Positions 17,840 to 28,700 of a DNA stretch of 47,984 bases are shown in pieces. Under the pieces are notes generated by a model. It saw only the letters and a list, made by a program, of their open reading frames with translations. It was not told the origin of the DNA and searched no databases. Position 1 is the stretch's first letter. Each line of letters begins with the position of its first letter. The DNA comes from an uncultured Myxococcales bacterium (lineage in GTDB: Bacteria > Myxococcota_A > UBA9042): the NCBI GenBank assembly GCA_903919145.1, contig CAIXGW010000341.1, positions 1 through 47,984 on the forward strand, written 5' to 3'. The position numbers and the translations under genes were made by a program.

Positions 17840-19288
17840 ATGCGCACGACTCCGCTGACCAATTTCATCCTTCGGTCCCACTCGCGATTCCCCGCGTGGC
17901 AGACGCAGTTCGTCTTGCTGGTGCTGGTGGTCTTGAGCACCGGCTGCGGCAACATGTTTCAGTCCATGGTAGCCAAGTATGGCCCGACCACGGACGAGCA
18001 AGGCGCCACGGAACTCGCAGCACTCGCCGAAGCAGGCCGGGAACAACTTAGCCGCGGCGACTACCTACCCGCCATCGAGTCGGCGCCAAAGATCTGGGCG
18101 GGGTTGAGCACCAGCGACTCGCGCAAGGGCGGCATCGCCACGCTGTACTTCCGCGAATTCTGCGACGCGCTCTACGCCACCGACGGCAAGCTGCCAGCCT
18201 TTGAAGTGGCGTCGTTGCTGCAACTGGCCGCTGAAGGCTTCCCGTCCAAGACCTGGCAAGAAGACTTCGTGAAGAGCGATCGGGAGCGGCTGCTGAAGAT
18301 GTCGGCGGCTGCCAATCAGCGGGCGCGGCCGGAGCTGGAAGGCCTGGCAGCGCAGGCGGCGAAGCGCGGGCACAATGCTACTGAGCTGCTGTACTTGGCT
18401 CAGGTGGTGCGCATGGTTGGCGAGGCTGCTGCGGCCAAAGCCCAGCGGGATAGCGCTCTAGGCCGTGTGCAAGCCGCGCGCAAGCTGACCTATGCGGTGA
18501 CGGGTCACGCCGACCTTGCCAAGCGGGTGGCCACAGTCGGCAACCGCCCGGCCGGCCGGGTCGAAGGCAAGGCCCACTTGCAAGCCGAAGTCGCGCTCAG
18601 TTCTCCGAGTTATGAGAAAGGCACAGAAGCCATTCAACTGACGGCCAGCGTGGTCCGCGGCAAGAAGGAGGTTCCCAACCCGGACTACAAGATGCTGGAG
18701 CGCCAAGCTGAAGGATCTGAAAATGTGGCCAAGCGGCTGCGAAACTCCTCGCGGGCGGCGGACCAGAACTCGGCGGACAGCGCCCACAAGAGTGCGCTAG
18801 GGTACCGTGCGAAGATGGCCAAGATGAGTCCCACGATGATGGTCGACAACGTCGAGCAGGCCACCTATCCGGGCGTGCGCAAGTCCTTGACCGGCAGCCA
18901 GACGCTGAGCGGCAAGATTCTGATCGACAACGACAAATCGGCTGCTCCGCTCAATGTTGTCGTCACGGCAGGAACAAGCGTGGTGTCGCACGACGGGTTC
19001 GCCGAAGCGCGTGTCGCACCCCAACGCGGCGAGCTGCCACCTGACGCCAGTATCAATGGCGCGCTGCTGGCCAGGGCAGAGGCAGAAGTAACCCGCGCGC
19101 TCGTCAGCGCCTTCGACCGGCGCACGCTCGCTTCGGTGGCCGAGCTTGAAAAAGGAAGCGATCACGACAAAGTCGAGGCTGCGGCCGTGCTCATTGTGCT
19201 GACTGAGCTCGGGGATGCAGACAAGCGGGCCAAGCTGATTTCTGGCCTGACCCGGCTTCCTTATGTGCTCAAGCTGCTCCGGCCCTAG
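17840..19288 (+). CDS. Predicted lipoprotein, helical, unknown function
   Basis: This gene encodes 482 residues. The ATG has AAGG four bases upstream. The signal sequence is unusually long (36 residues) and ends in a good lipobox, LSTGC (Cys36). The mature protein has a largely helical first half (about residues 45-230, rich in Ala, Leu, Lys and Glu, TPR-like in character but with no clear TPR consensus). A polar middle follows (VRGKKEVPNPDYKMLERQAE), then a segment with beta-type sequence (LSGKILIDNDKSAAPLNVVV) and a short helical end. No family recognised. It is flanked by long non-coding gaps, so it is probably monocistronic. Confidence 0.8.
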   Translation: MRTTPLTNFILRSHSRFPAWQTQFVLLVLVVLSTGCGNMFQSMVAKYGPTTDEQGATELAALAEAGREQLSRGDYLPAIESAPKIWAGLSTSDSRKGGIATLYFREFCDALYATDGKLPAFEVASLLQLAAEGFPSKTWQEDFVKSDRERLLKMSAAANQRARPELEGLAAQAAKRGHNATELLYLAQVVRMVGEAAAAKAQRDSALGRVQAARKLTYAVTGHADLAKRVATVGNRPAGRVEGKAHLQAEVALSSPSYEKGTEAIQLTASVVRGKKEVPNPDYKMLERQAEGSENVAKRLRNSSRAADQNSADSAHKSALGYRAKMAKMSPTMMVDNVEQATYPGVRKSLTGSQTLSGKILIDNDKSAAPLNVVVTAGTSVVSHDGFAEARVAPQRGELPPDASINGALLARAEAEVTRALVSAFDRRTLASVAELEKGSDHDKVEAAAVLIVLTELGDADKRAKLISGLTRLPYVLKLLRP

Positions 19289-19737
19289 AACCTCAAGGCC
19301 AGTGTAGGAACGAGGCCCTAGCCTAGTTGTCCGAACCGCTGCCGTGCGACACGCAAACCGGGTACCCGGCCATTGAACCACCCCGCCAACGCCGTGCCGC
19401 GTCGACCAAGACCATCTCAGTCGCCAGCGGCCAGAGGCCGGCGCCATAACGTGGTGCCAGCGGCCCGGGCAAAAAGTCGCAGCCCGGTCGCCTCTGGCGA
19501 CGCGCCCAACGCTGGCCGGTAAATTGCCAGGGCGAGCCGGCGCCGACTATGCGCGACTTTGCCATCGCCGATCAGAGCGGGCGGCGTGCAGCACGGCCAC
19601 AGCCAGGATGAGCCCGACCTCTTGGTTGCCTGCGGCCGGACAAAGGGTTTTGGCGCGGGCAGAGAAATGGCGGTGCCGGGATGGTACACTTGCAGGCGGC
19701 CGCGCTGGCCCGCCGTTGGTCACAGGCAGGAGTACTG
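19289..19737. other. Intergenic region, about 450 bp
   Basis: No gene that I can support. It contains the second, inverted copy of the 19-bp sequence shared with 16205-16223 (here 19370-19388), next to the palindrome ACCGGGTACCCGG. The region may include decayed coding sequence. The promoter of the lipoprotein gene at 19738 should lie near its end. Confidence 0.5.
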
Positions 19738-20787
19738 ATGAAGAAGATTGCTGTAGTTCTAGCGCTTTGTGCCGCCGCGGGCTTGGCTTTGGGCTGCTCT
19801 GCACCGGCGGCACCGCCCGCGCCTGTGGCAGATGCAGCAGCGGACACCGCTTCCACCGATACCGCTTCCACCGACACCGCTTCCACCGACACTGTTTCCA
19901 CCGACACCGCTACCACCGACACCGCTACCACCGACTCCTCATCCCCAGACACGTCGCTGACCGACACCGCGGCAGCCGACGCCGATTCCGCCGGCGGTGA
20001 TGCTGCAGATGCGCCTGCGACCAAGGTATTTGCGGCCATCCCCGGCGCGCGCTGTGCCCCGGCCGAGCGCATTGGCCTCGTCTCGATTTACGCGCAATCC
20101 GGCGGCACCGGCGCCCTGGACGCCTCTGCGACCATCGAAGACATCGCCGACCCGCGCCTGCCCAAGAGCGCCAAGCTCAGCGACGCCGCCTGCGGGTACT
20201 TTGAACAAGCGGCGATTCCGCCTTGCGGTTCTTGCCCGCCTGGCAAGATGTGCGGTCTCAGCGGCGGTTGCGTGGCGATGCCTGTTGGGGTGGCGGACGT
20301 CAAGTTGGTGCTCACGGCCGGCGGTCAAGCGCAGACCTTTGCTGCGAAAGATGCCAACGGTGCCTATGGCAGTGTGACGTTGCCGGGCAAGACCTTTGCG
20401 GCGGCAGTCCATTGGGCTGGCCTGACCGTCACTTTGGCCGAAACCAGCGTTCCGCCAGCGCTGGCCGACGCCAAGGGCAAGCTTGCAGGCACCTACGACA
20501 AGCCGGCCGCGCTCGACCTGACCTGGACGCCGCCCGCCGACGCCGCCACGCTGTTCACCCACATCCCCATCAACCACCATGCAGGCGCGCAAACGTTTAC
20601 AGAATGCGCGGTTCCGGCAACAGCGGGCAAGCTCCACGTCGACGCGGCGATGCTGCTGCCGCTGTCTGTGGTGACAGGCCTGGAATTCCAGGGGATTGAG
20701 CATGTGCGCTTTGCGGCGGCTCAGACCCCGCTTGGCTGCGTGGAGCTGCGGTTCCAAACCTTGCAGTACGTGGACTTGGGGTTTTAG
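19738..20787 (+). CDS. Predicted lipoprotein with TASTD repeat linker
   Basis: This gene encodes 349 residues. The ATG at 19738 has AGGAG five bases upstream, which decides the start over the longer frame from 19681. The signal peptide MKKIAVVLALCAAAGLALGC gives Cys20. Residues about 37-66 are six tandem 5-residue repeats (TASTD/TATTD), and an Asp/Ala-rich linker continues to about residue 95. The globular part holds a Cys cluster (CGSCPPGKMCGLSGGC) and a beta-type domain with carboxypeptidase-regulatory-like character (VKLVLTAGG, GAYGSVTLPG); that resemblance is weak. Function unknown. It is convergent with the next gene. Confidence 0.8.
   Translation: MKKIAVVLALCAAAGLALGCSAPAAPPAPVADAAADTASTDTASTDTASTDTVSTDTATTDTATTDSSSPDTSLTDTAAADADSAGGDAADAPATKVFAAIPGARCAPAERIGLVSIYAQSGGTGALDASATIEDIADPRLPKSAKLSDAACGYFEQAAIPPCGSCPPGKMCGLSGGCVAMPVGVADVKLVLTAGGQAQTFAAKDANGAYGSVTLPGKTFAAAVHWAGLTVTLAETSVPPALADAKGKLAGTYDKPAALDLTWTPPADAATLFTHIPINHHAGAQTFTECAVPATAGKLHVDAAMLLPLSVVTGLEFQGIEHVRFAAAQTPLGCVELRFQTLQYVDLGF
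19846..19935 (+). repeat. In-frame 15-bp minisatellite (TASTD x6)
   Basis: Six copies of ACCGCTTCCACCGAC or close variants (two as ACCGCTACCACCGAC) lie in the linker of the lipoprotein gene and encode TASTD/TVSTD/TATTD. Confidence 0.95.
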
Positions 20788-21097
20788 CTGCACAATGCCA
20801 GCTTGGGTCAGGGCGCGTCGCCGATGCGGCGACCGGGCTGGGACTTTTTGCCGGCGTTGCGGGCCGCCACTGCGCGGCGACCTGGGCCACGCCGGCAAAA
20901 AGCGGCGGAGGCCGCCGCCCTGGTGGGTCCTCATCCCTCGCGCGCGGCTTCAGAATGGTTTGATCACAAACGGGAATTGGCGCGGGCGAGAGGGCAGGGC
21001 CCTGCCATTGGACAGTGCCTACCGTACGGATGCCTACGACCACCCGATCGTAGGTGCCGGGCTGGAGCATGACCCCTAAGCGGTCTGGGCCCCCAGC
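20788..21097. other. Convergent intergenic region rich in hairpins
   Basis: There is no gene between these two convergent lipoprotein genes. It holds a perfect 14-bp inverted repeat (20844-20857 CTTTTTGCCGGCGT and 20889-20902, 31-nt loop), a 7-bp stem with a 3-nt loop (20902-20918), the palindrome GGCAGGGCCCTGCC (20993-21006) and a CCTACGA/TCGTAGG repeat (21033-21054). Some may end transcription, but the T and A runs of the largest hairpin sit on the wrong side for a classic intrinsic terminator. Confidence 0.7.
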
Positions 21098-22312
21098 TCA
21101 GCGCACGCAGCGGAAATGCAGCAGCACCTTGGCCGCATCGGTCTGCAGGTTGCCGTTGGCAAAGGCCACAGTGAAGTAGCCGTCCAGACTCATGGGTACC
21201 TTGACCGACGTCCACAGGGGCAGGCTGGGCATGTCGGGAAACAGTGTGACGTCAGCGGCGGGCGCTGCGTGCTCATAGACCACAAGGGTCAGTAATTCGT
21301 TGACGGTGGGCAGCCGCCAGCCGGTGCCGCCCAGCTCCAGGTCGTAGCAGGAGCCGGTGGCGCCGCCCAGTGACTTTTGCGCGGTTGACAGGGCGCGGCG
21401 CCATTCGCGGCCCGTCCACTGGTCCTTGACGGTAGCTCCGCCCTCCCCCAACTCGAAGTGCGGAAACTTGCGCAGAAATAGCTCTCCGTCGCCGCGAACG
21501 CAGCGCACCGCCCGCTTGAGGTCAATCAGGCTGTGGTCCAGCAGGCCGACCAAATTGTACCCGGCCCAGGCGCTGTTGCTGTTGTCGGCGAATTGGGTGG
21601 CCGTCCACACCCACTGCAGCTGAGGCGTCTCGCCAAAGACGTTGGTGTTGACGGCAGGCTGCGCCTTGGTCCGGTCAAAGATGGTAGCGAGCTCGACGAT
21701 GGTCGGCAGGCGCCAGTCCTCGTGGCCGGCGGCGCTGAAGGTGTCGCAGTACACCCTGGCTTCCGACCAGGTCATCATGGCTCCCTGGGCCTGCTGCCAC
21801 TCCAGGCGGGTTTGGGTGTCGCGCACGGTGCCAAGCCCTGTCATCTGAAAGGACACAGGCGAATCCAGCCGCGCCCCCCACACCGGGGCGGTGGCGGCGC
21901 AGGTCAGCGTCTCGGTCCCGGCCACATCGATCTTGACCTCGCCATAGCCGTACGGGCAGCCGCTGCAGGCCTTGCCGTCGCCGGTCAGTCCTTTCCAGCA
22001 GCTGCACTGCGGGCCCACGGCAGGGTCAACAACACAGGTCGCATACTTGTGGCAGGGCGTTGGCGCGGGGCACACGCTGCTGACGGTGCCATCGGCAGGG
22101 GTGTCGGCCGAGGCGTCAGCGGCACTGTCCGATGCGGGCGACGTGTCGGCAGTCGACCCGCTGCTGTCGCCGCCGTCTGGATTGGCAACTACGCTCTCTG
22201 TCAACGCTTTGGGCTGACAGGCGCCCATCGCACAGGCCAACAGCGCCAAAGAGGTCCAAAGGCTCGCAATCATGTCGAAAGCACAATGGCTCCTGGTCAA
22301 TCTGCGGTCCAT
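21098..22312 (-). CDS. Lipoprotein with EGF-like module and two DUF1566 (Lcl-like) domains
   Basis: This gene encodes 404 residues from the ATG at 22312, chosen because AGGA lies upstream and the Arg-Arg n-region precedes the hydrophobic stretch; an ATG at 22273 would remove those charges. Lipidation is at Cys27 (LLAC) or Cys32 (MGAC). An Asp/Ser/Ala linker follows, then an EGF-like Cys module (CPAPTPCHKYATCVVD, CSCWKGLTGDGKAC). Two copies of the DUF1566/Lcl C-terminal domain come next, each with the hallmark order TGxxW...WRLPTxxEL (first RLEWQQAQ...WRLPTIVELATIFD; second GREWRRAL...WRLPTVNELLTLV). This domain occurs in surface adhesins such as Legionella Lcl. It is likely a surface-exposed, outer-membrane protein. 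It is divergent from the TSP3/OmpA gene. Confidence 0.85.
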   Translation of the reverse strand: MDRRLTRSHCAFDMIASLWTSLALLACAMGACQPKALTESVVANPDGGDSSGSTADTSPASDSAADASADTPADGTVSSVCPAPTPCHKYATCVVDPAVGPQCSCWKGLTGDGKACSGCPYGYGEVKIDVAGTETLTCAATAPVWGARLDSPVSFQMTGLGTVRDTQTRLEWQQAQGAMMTWSEARVYCDTFSAAGHEDWRLPTIVELATIFDRTKAQPAVNTNVFGETPQLQWVWTATQFADNSNSAWAGYNLVGLLDHSLIDLKRAVRCVRGDGELFLRKFPHFELGEGGATVKDQWTGREWRRALSTAQKSLGGATGSCYDLELGGTGWRLPTVNELLTLVVYEHAAPAADVTLFPDMPSLPLWTSVKVPMSLDGYFTVAFANGNLQTDAAKVLLHFRCVR

Positions 22313-22708
22313 GGTTCCTGCCCCCGTCATGGACCATGGTAACCGGCATGTTGGGCCCGCGGCAAGGAGATGCTGCAAACGGGTCGAACGACAAGGAATT
22401 AGAGTCTGCCGGGCCAGGGTTGATGTCGCCGTGGGGGCAATTCCGCAGCGGCCGGCATAGCTGGCCTGTCTGTGACGCGTCGACCTTGCGCAACTGCCGC
22501 AACAGCTGACCTGCCTGACCGACCTTGGCGGGCAGGTCACCTTGGTGGCGACGGACGCAACCTAGGTTGGGGAATGAGAGTCTTGCGGATGCCTGCGCCC
22601 GGGTGGGCAGAAACGATGCGCAATTCGGTGTGCCAATGGCGCCGCCCTTGGGGACATCTTATACTGCCCGCTCAACGAGGTCTGCCCGACCTCCAGGAAT
22701 TGCGCTAG
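22313..22708. promoter_or_regulatory. Divergent promoter region between two surface-protein genes
   Basis: No gene recognised in these 396 bp, which must contain promoters for both the DUF1566 lipoprotein (reverse) and the TSP3/OmpA gene (forward). A perfect 9-bp inverted repeat TGACCTGCC (22507-22515) / GGCAGGTCA (22531-22539) is a possible operator or attenuator. A GGTCCAT/ATGGACC repeat (22306-22312 and 22329-22335) overlaps the reverse-strand start codon. No sigma-70 boxes can be called with confidence. Confidence 0.5.
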
Positions 22709-25700
22709 ATGAACATCAAGAAAGCTAAATGGCTAAGGAAATCCTGGTTGGTGGGCTTGCTGCTGCCAACCTTGGCCAGCGCTCAGCCCGCTAGCTTTGG
22801 CACCGATTTGGACTACACCGCTGTCACCTGCGGCGGTGCAGGGTCGTTTGACCCGACCCAAGACGCCAATGCCGCCAAAGACGAGCGCGACATCGTTGGA
22901 GACAAAGACAATCCAGCGATGTATGTCCGCGATGACGGCGTACACGCGTTTTTCCGCCTGCGCCTTGACGCGTCACCCATCGTGACCGGTGGCGCAGCGC
23001 CGCTCAGCCAGTTTGGCTGGGGCATTGGCCTGGACTCCGACGGCATCAACTCTACCATTGAATACAACATTGTTGTGAATGGCATTGATGAGAGCGTCTC
23101 GCTGGTCCGCGCCAGCGACAAGACCGTGCTCAAGAGCTGGACGCCAACTCTGGCCGGCACGCCACCAGGTTCGCTGCCGAGCTTTGTGCAAGTGGTACCA
23201 GCCCCCTCCAGCCTATTTGGCGAGCCCGACTTCTTTTTGACGGTCGCCGTTCCGATGCAGGAAGCCGTCGACGCGACCAAGAACGACCCCAACCCGCTGA
23301 AATGGGGAAAAAACCTGGTCTGGGCCGGCACCTCGACCAACGGTTTCTCGATCGACAAGGACTTTACCTGCTGGAATGACCAGCTGCCGCTGGACCTGTC
23401 CAAAGCGGCGGTGGACCCGATTGTCGTCGGCACGTTTGTGACCATCACCGCGCCGGCCCCGCTGGCTGTGGTCGAGACCGTCACGCCCGTGCTCAGCGGT
23501 CTGACCGAGGCCAACGTCAAGGTGACCATCGACATTGGCGGCAAGACTGCGACGGTCACTGCCGATGCGACTGGCAAGTGGACGTTGCTGGTACCCGACA
23601 CTTTTGCCTTGGAGAGCAACAAGATCTACACCCTCAAGGTTGACGTTGTGGATGCCCAGGGCAACAAGGCCACGGCTTCGGTTGGGTTTTCCGTCAAAGT
23701 GCCGACCTGCACAGACGGAGTCAAGAACGGTCAAGAGACCGACAAGGATTGTGGCGGCACCTGCACCGCCGATTGCGAAGCGGGTCAGGGCTGCAGCGTC
23801 GGTGCGGACTGCCAGAGCGGCTTGTGCAGCGGCGCCACCAAGAAGTGCCTGGCGGGTTGCGCCTCGCCGACGGACTGCGACGCCGATGGACTGCCGAACG
23901 CTGTCGAAGACCCCAACGAAAATGGCACAGTCGACGCGGGCGAGACCGACCCGGCCAACCCCGACAGCGACGCCGACGGCTTGCTGGACGGCGTGGAAGA
24001 CAGCAACAAGAACGGCGCAGTCGACCTGGGCGAGACCAAGCCCCTGGTCAAAGACACCGACGGCGACGGCCTGAGCGACGGCATCGAAGACGCCAACAAG
24101 AACGGCAGCCTGGATGCTGGCGAGACCAATCCGCTGAGCAAAGACAGCGACGGCGATGGGCTGGGCGACGGGCTGGAAGACGCCAACGGCGATGGGCTGG
24201 TCAGCGCTGGCGAGACCGACCCGACCAAGAAGGACACCGACGCCGACGGTCTGCACGACGGCATTGAAGACAACAACAAGAACGGCAAGAAGGATGCGGG
24301 CGAGACCGATCCCCTCAACCCCGACAGCGACGGCGACGGCCTCAAAGACGGCCAAGAGGACGAGAACGGCGACGGTCTGCTCGACCAGGGCGAGACCGAC
24401 CCCCTCAAGCCCGACACGGACAACGACGGCCTCAAGGATGGTCTGGAAGACAAGAACGGCAACGGCCAGGTCGATGCCGGCGAGACCGACCCGCTCAAGG
24501 CTGACACCGACGGCGACACCCTCAAAGACGGCCAGGAAGACACCAACCAAAACGGCCTCCGCGAGGCGACTGAGACCGATCCCACCAAGAAAGACACCGA
24601 CGGCGATGGCCTGAGCGACGGCCTGGAAGATGCCAACAAGAATGGCAAGCTCGACGCCGGCGAGACCGACCCGTTGGTCAAAGACAGCGATGGCGACGGC
24701 ATCGAGGACGGCATCGAAGACCTCAACCAGAACGGCGTGCTGGACAGCGGCGAGAGCGATCCGACCAAGAAGGACACCGACGGCGATGGTCTGCACGACG
24801 GCATCGAAGACAACAACAAGAACGGCAAGCTGGACGCTGGCGAGACCGATGCCACCAAGGCCGATACCGACAAGGACGGACTGTCTGACGGCCTGGAAGA
24901 CGCCAACGGCAACGGCCTGTTTGACCAGGGCGAGACCGACCCACTCAAGGCCGACAGCGACAACGACGGCCTGGCCGATGGCTTAGAAGACCTCAACAAG
25001 AATGGCAAGGTCGATGCTGCCGAAACCGACCCGCGCAAGCCAGATAGCGACGGCGACGGACTCAAGGACGGCGTTGAGGACCTCAATCAAAATGGCCAGA
25101 TGGACGCCGGAGAGAGCGACCCGACCAAGAAAGACACCGATGGCGACGGCCTGAGCGACAGCCTGGAAGACGCCAACGGCAATGGCAAGCTTGACAGCGG
25201 CGAGACCAATGCCACCAAGAAAGACAGCGATGGCGACGGCCTGGACGACGGCGCCGAAGACAAGAACGGCAACGGCAGCGTCGACGCCGGCGAGACGGAC
25301 CCGCGAAAACTAGACAGCGACGGCGATGGGGCCGGCGACAGCCAGGATGTCTGCCCGCTGGCTGCCGACCCCAGCCAGGTCGACACCGACAAAGACGGCG
25401 CCGGCGATGCCTGCGACGACGACGACGACGGCGACGGCATCAAGGACACCACCGACGTCTGCCCGTTGGCCGTCGATCCAAGCCAGGTCGACACCGACAA
25501 GGACGGCAAGGGCGATGTCTGCGATGACGATATCGACGGCGACGGCTTCTTGAACGCCGAGGATTGGTGCCCGCTGGTCAAGGATGTGACCCAGACCGAT
25601 ACCGATGCGGACGAGCAGGGTGACAGCTGCGACGAAGACGACGACAACGACGGCATCCTGGACGAGACCGACGATTGCCCGCTGGCGGCCGACCCAAGTC

Positions 25701-28700
25701 AGGTCGACACTGACAAAGACGGCGATGGCGATGTCTGCGACGGCGATGACGATGGCGACAGCTTTGCCGACGCTGAGGATTTCTGCCCGCTGGTCAAGGA
25801 TGTGACGCAGGTCGACACCGACAAGGACGGCCTGGGCGACACCTGTGACGACGATGACGACAATGACGAGATCAAGGACACCGCCGATGTGTGCCCCCTG
25901 GCCGCTGACCCAAGCCAGGTCGACACCGACAAAGACGCCAAGGGCGATGTGTGCGATGACGACGACGACGGCGACGGCGTGGCTGACACCACCGACCTGT
26001 GCCCGCTGGCGGCGGACCCAAGCCAGGTCGACAGCGACAAGGACGGCAGCGGCGACCTGTGTGACGACGACGACGACGGCGACGGCGTGGCCGACGCCAC
26101 CGACCTGTGCCCGCTGGCAGCCGACGCGAGCCAAGTCGACAGCGACGGCGACAAGCAGGGAGATGTCTGCGACGCCGATGACGACGGCGACGGCGTAGAC
26201 GACGCAACGGACACCTGCCCGCTGGCAGCCGACCCAAGCCAGGTAGACACCGACGGCGACAAGCAGGGCGACCTGTGCGACGGCGACGACGACGGCGACG
26301 GCGTAGAAGACAAGCTGGACACCTGCCCGCTGCTCAAGGGCGTAGCCCAAGTCGACACCGACCTGGATGGCAAGGGCGATGCCTGCGACGATGACGACGA
26401 CGCCGACGGCAAGCTCGACGCCGAAGACAACTGCCCGTTGGCGGCCAATGCCAGCCAGACCGACACCGACAGCGACAAGCTTGGCGATTCCTGCGACGAC
26501 GACGACGACGCCGACGGAGTCAAGGACGCCCAGGAAGACAAGAACGGCAATGGCAAGCTGGACACCGGAGAGACCGATCCCCTGGTGGCCGACAGCGATG
26601 GCGACGGCCTGACCGACGGCCAAGAGGACTTTGACGGCGACGGCGTGCGCGATGCCGACGAGACCGACCCGACCTTGCCGGACACCGACGGCGATGGCCT
26701 GAAGGATGGCGTGGAAGATTTCGACAAGGATGGAGAAGTCGACGCGACCGAGACGGATCCGCTCAAGGCTGACACCGACGGCGATGGCTTGGCCGACGGC
26801 GCCGAAGACAAGAATGGCAACCGCATCGTCGATGCTGGCGAGACCGACCCGCTCAAGGCGGACACCGACGGCGACGGCCTGAATGACGGCCAGGAAACCG
26901 CGACGGATCCCACCAAGAAGGACACCGACGGCGATGGGCTGACCGATGCCATCGAAGACAAGAACGGCAACGGCAAGGTTGACACCGGCGAGACCGACCC
27001 CAACAAGCCCGACAGCGACGGCGACGGCATCAAGGACGGCATCGAAGACGGCAACGGCAATGGCAAGGTCGATGCGGGCGAGACCGACCCCTTGGACACC
27101 GACACCGACAACGACGGCCGCAGCGACGGCACCGAGGACAAGAACGGCAACGGCCAGGTCGATCCCGGCGAGACCAGCCCGCTGGAGGCTGGCGTCGGCG
27201 AGATTCAGCTGGTGGGCGGCGGCTGTACGGCCGGTCCCAGCGGCGATGGCGGCGGCTTGCTGGCCGTGCTGTTGGGGCTGGCGATGGTCCTGGCGGCGCG
27301 CTTTCGCCGGCGGCCGCAGCTGGCCGCGGTGGCGTTGACAGGGCTGCTGGTGGCTCCGCAGCTGCAGGCGGCCGACGGTGGCTACAGCCTGCAGCGCTTT
27401 CGCGGCGCGACCAACAGCAACGGCCTGCTGCACTCGGATGGCGGCAAATTACTGGGTGATTTTACGCCCGCGGTGGGTCTTTGGCTCCAGTATGACCACC
27501 GCCCGCTGACCGTGACCAACGCGGCCAGCGGCGAGCGGCTGTACGACGAAGTTGGCCGGCAGGTGGCGGCGCAGCTGTTTGCCTCCTTTGGGCTGTTTGG
27601 CTGGGCCGAGCTCGGCTTGGCCATCCCGGTGGTCTTGAACCAGGCCGGCGACTCGCGGTCGCAAGGCTTGGGTGCAGCTCCAGAATTGGCCGCGGGCACC
27701 GGCGACATCCGCGTCATCCCCAAGATCAAGCTGCTGGCCGCCGGGCTGCTGAACGTGGCGCTGTCGGCGGCGGTGGACCTGCCCACGGCTTCGGCGGCCT
27801 ACTCCGGCGACGACGGCGTGGGCTTTGAGCCGCGTCTGACCGCGTCTTTGGACGACAAAGGCTACGGTGCCGTGCTCAGCCTGGGCACGCGGGTCCGCCC
27901 CGAGTTCAAGCCGACGCTGGCGGGCTCCAAGCAGGCGATCCAGGTGGGCAGCGAAGGGCAGGTGACGGCCGGTGGCTGGCTCAACGTCATGCCCGATTTT
28001 CTAGATGTGATGCTGGACTCGCGCTGGTCGGTCAACCTGGCTGAGCAGGACGTAGAAGAGCGCTCGGGCGAAGTGTTGGGCGGCGTGCGCTTCAAGCTGC
28101 CCGCCGAGCTGGTTGCCACGGCGGCTGCCGGCCCGGGCATTGGCCAGGGCTTGGGCACCCCGGCGTTTCGCGCGGTGTTGGGCGTGATGTGGGCTCCGGA
28201 TCCGGGCCGCGACACCGACGGCGACGGCATTGTTGACAAGCGCGATGCCTGCCCCAAGGTGGCGGAAGACAAAGACGGCTTTGAGGACCGCGACGGGTGC
28301 ATTGACCCAGACAATGACAAAGACGGCATTTTGGATACCGCCGATAAGTGCCGCGACGAGCCCGAGGACAAGGACGCCTTTGAAGACGAAGACGGCTGCC
28401 CAGAGCTGGACAATGACAAGGACGGCATCGTCGACAGCGAAGACAAGTGCCCGCTGCAGCCCGAAGACAAGGACAACCACGAAGACAAGGACGGCTGCCT
28501 CGATCCCGACAATGACAAAGACGGCATCCTGGACACCGAAGACAAGTGCCCCAACGAGTACGGCGTCAAGGAAGAACAGGGTTGCCCAGTTCGAGACAAA
28601 GACAAAGACGGCATCCCAGACAAGCTCGACAAGTGCCCAGACAAGCCAGAGACCTTCAACGGCATTGAGGACGAAGACGGCTGCCCAGACAAGGCCAACA

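Noticed and set aside
19323..19689. Reverse-strand small ORFs in the 19.3-19.7 kb gap
   Set aside because: No start signals or recognisable domains; composition resembles non-coding GC-rich DNA, although decayed coding sequence cannot be excluded.
23873..25317. CRISPR-like regular spacing
   Set aside because: The 90-bp periodicity is continuous coding repeat without unique spacers, in frame with a protein.
25310..27433. Long open frame (707 codons) on the reverse strand opposite the TSP3 arrays
   Set aside because: It is a by-product of the repetitive GAC/GAT-rich coding strand, which reads as Val/Ala/Gly repeats without stops on the other strand; it has no domain, start signal or non-repetitive content.
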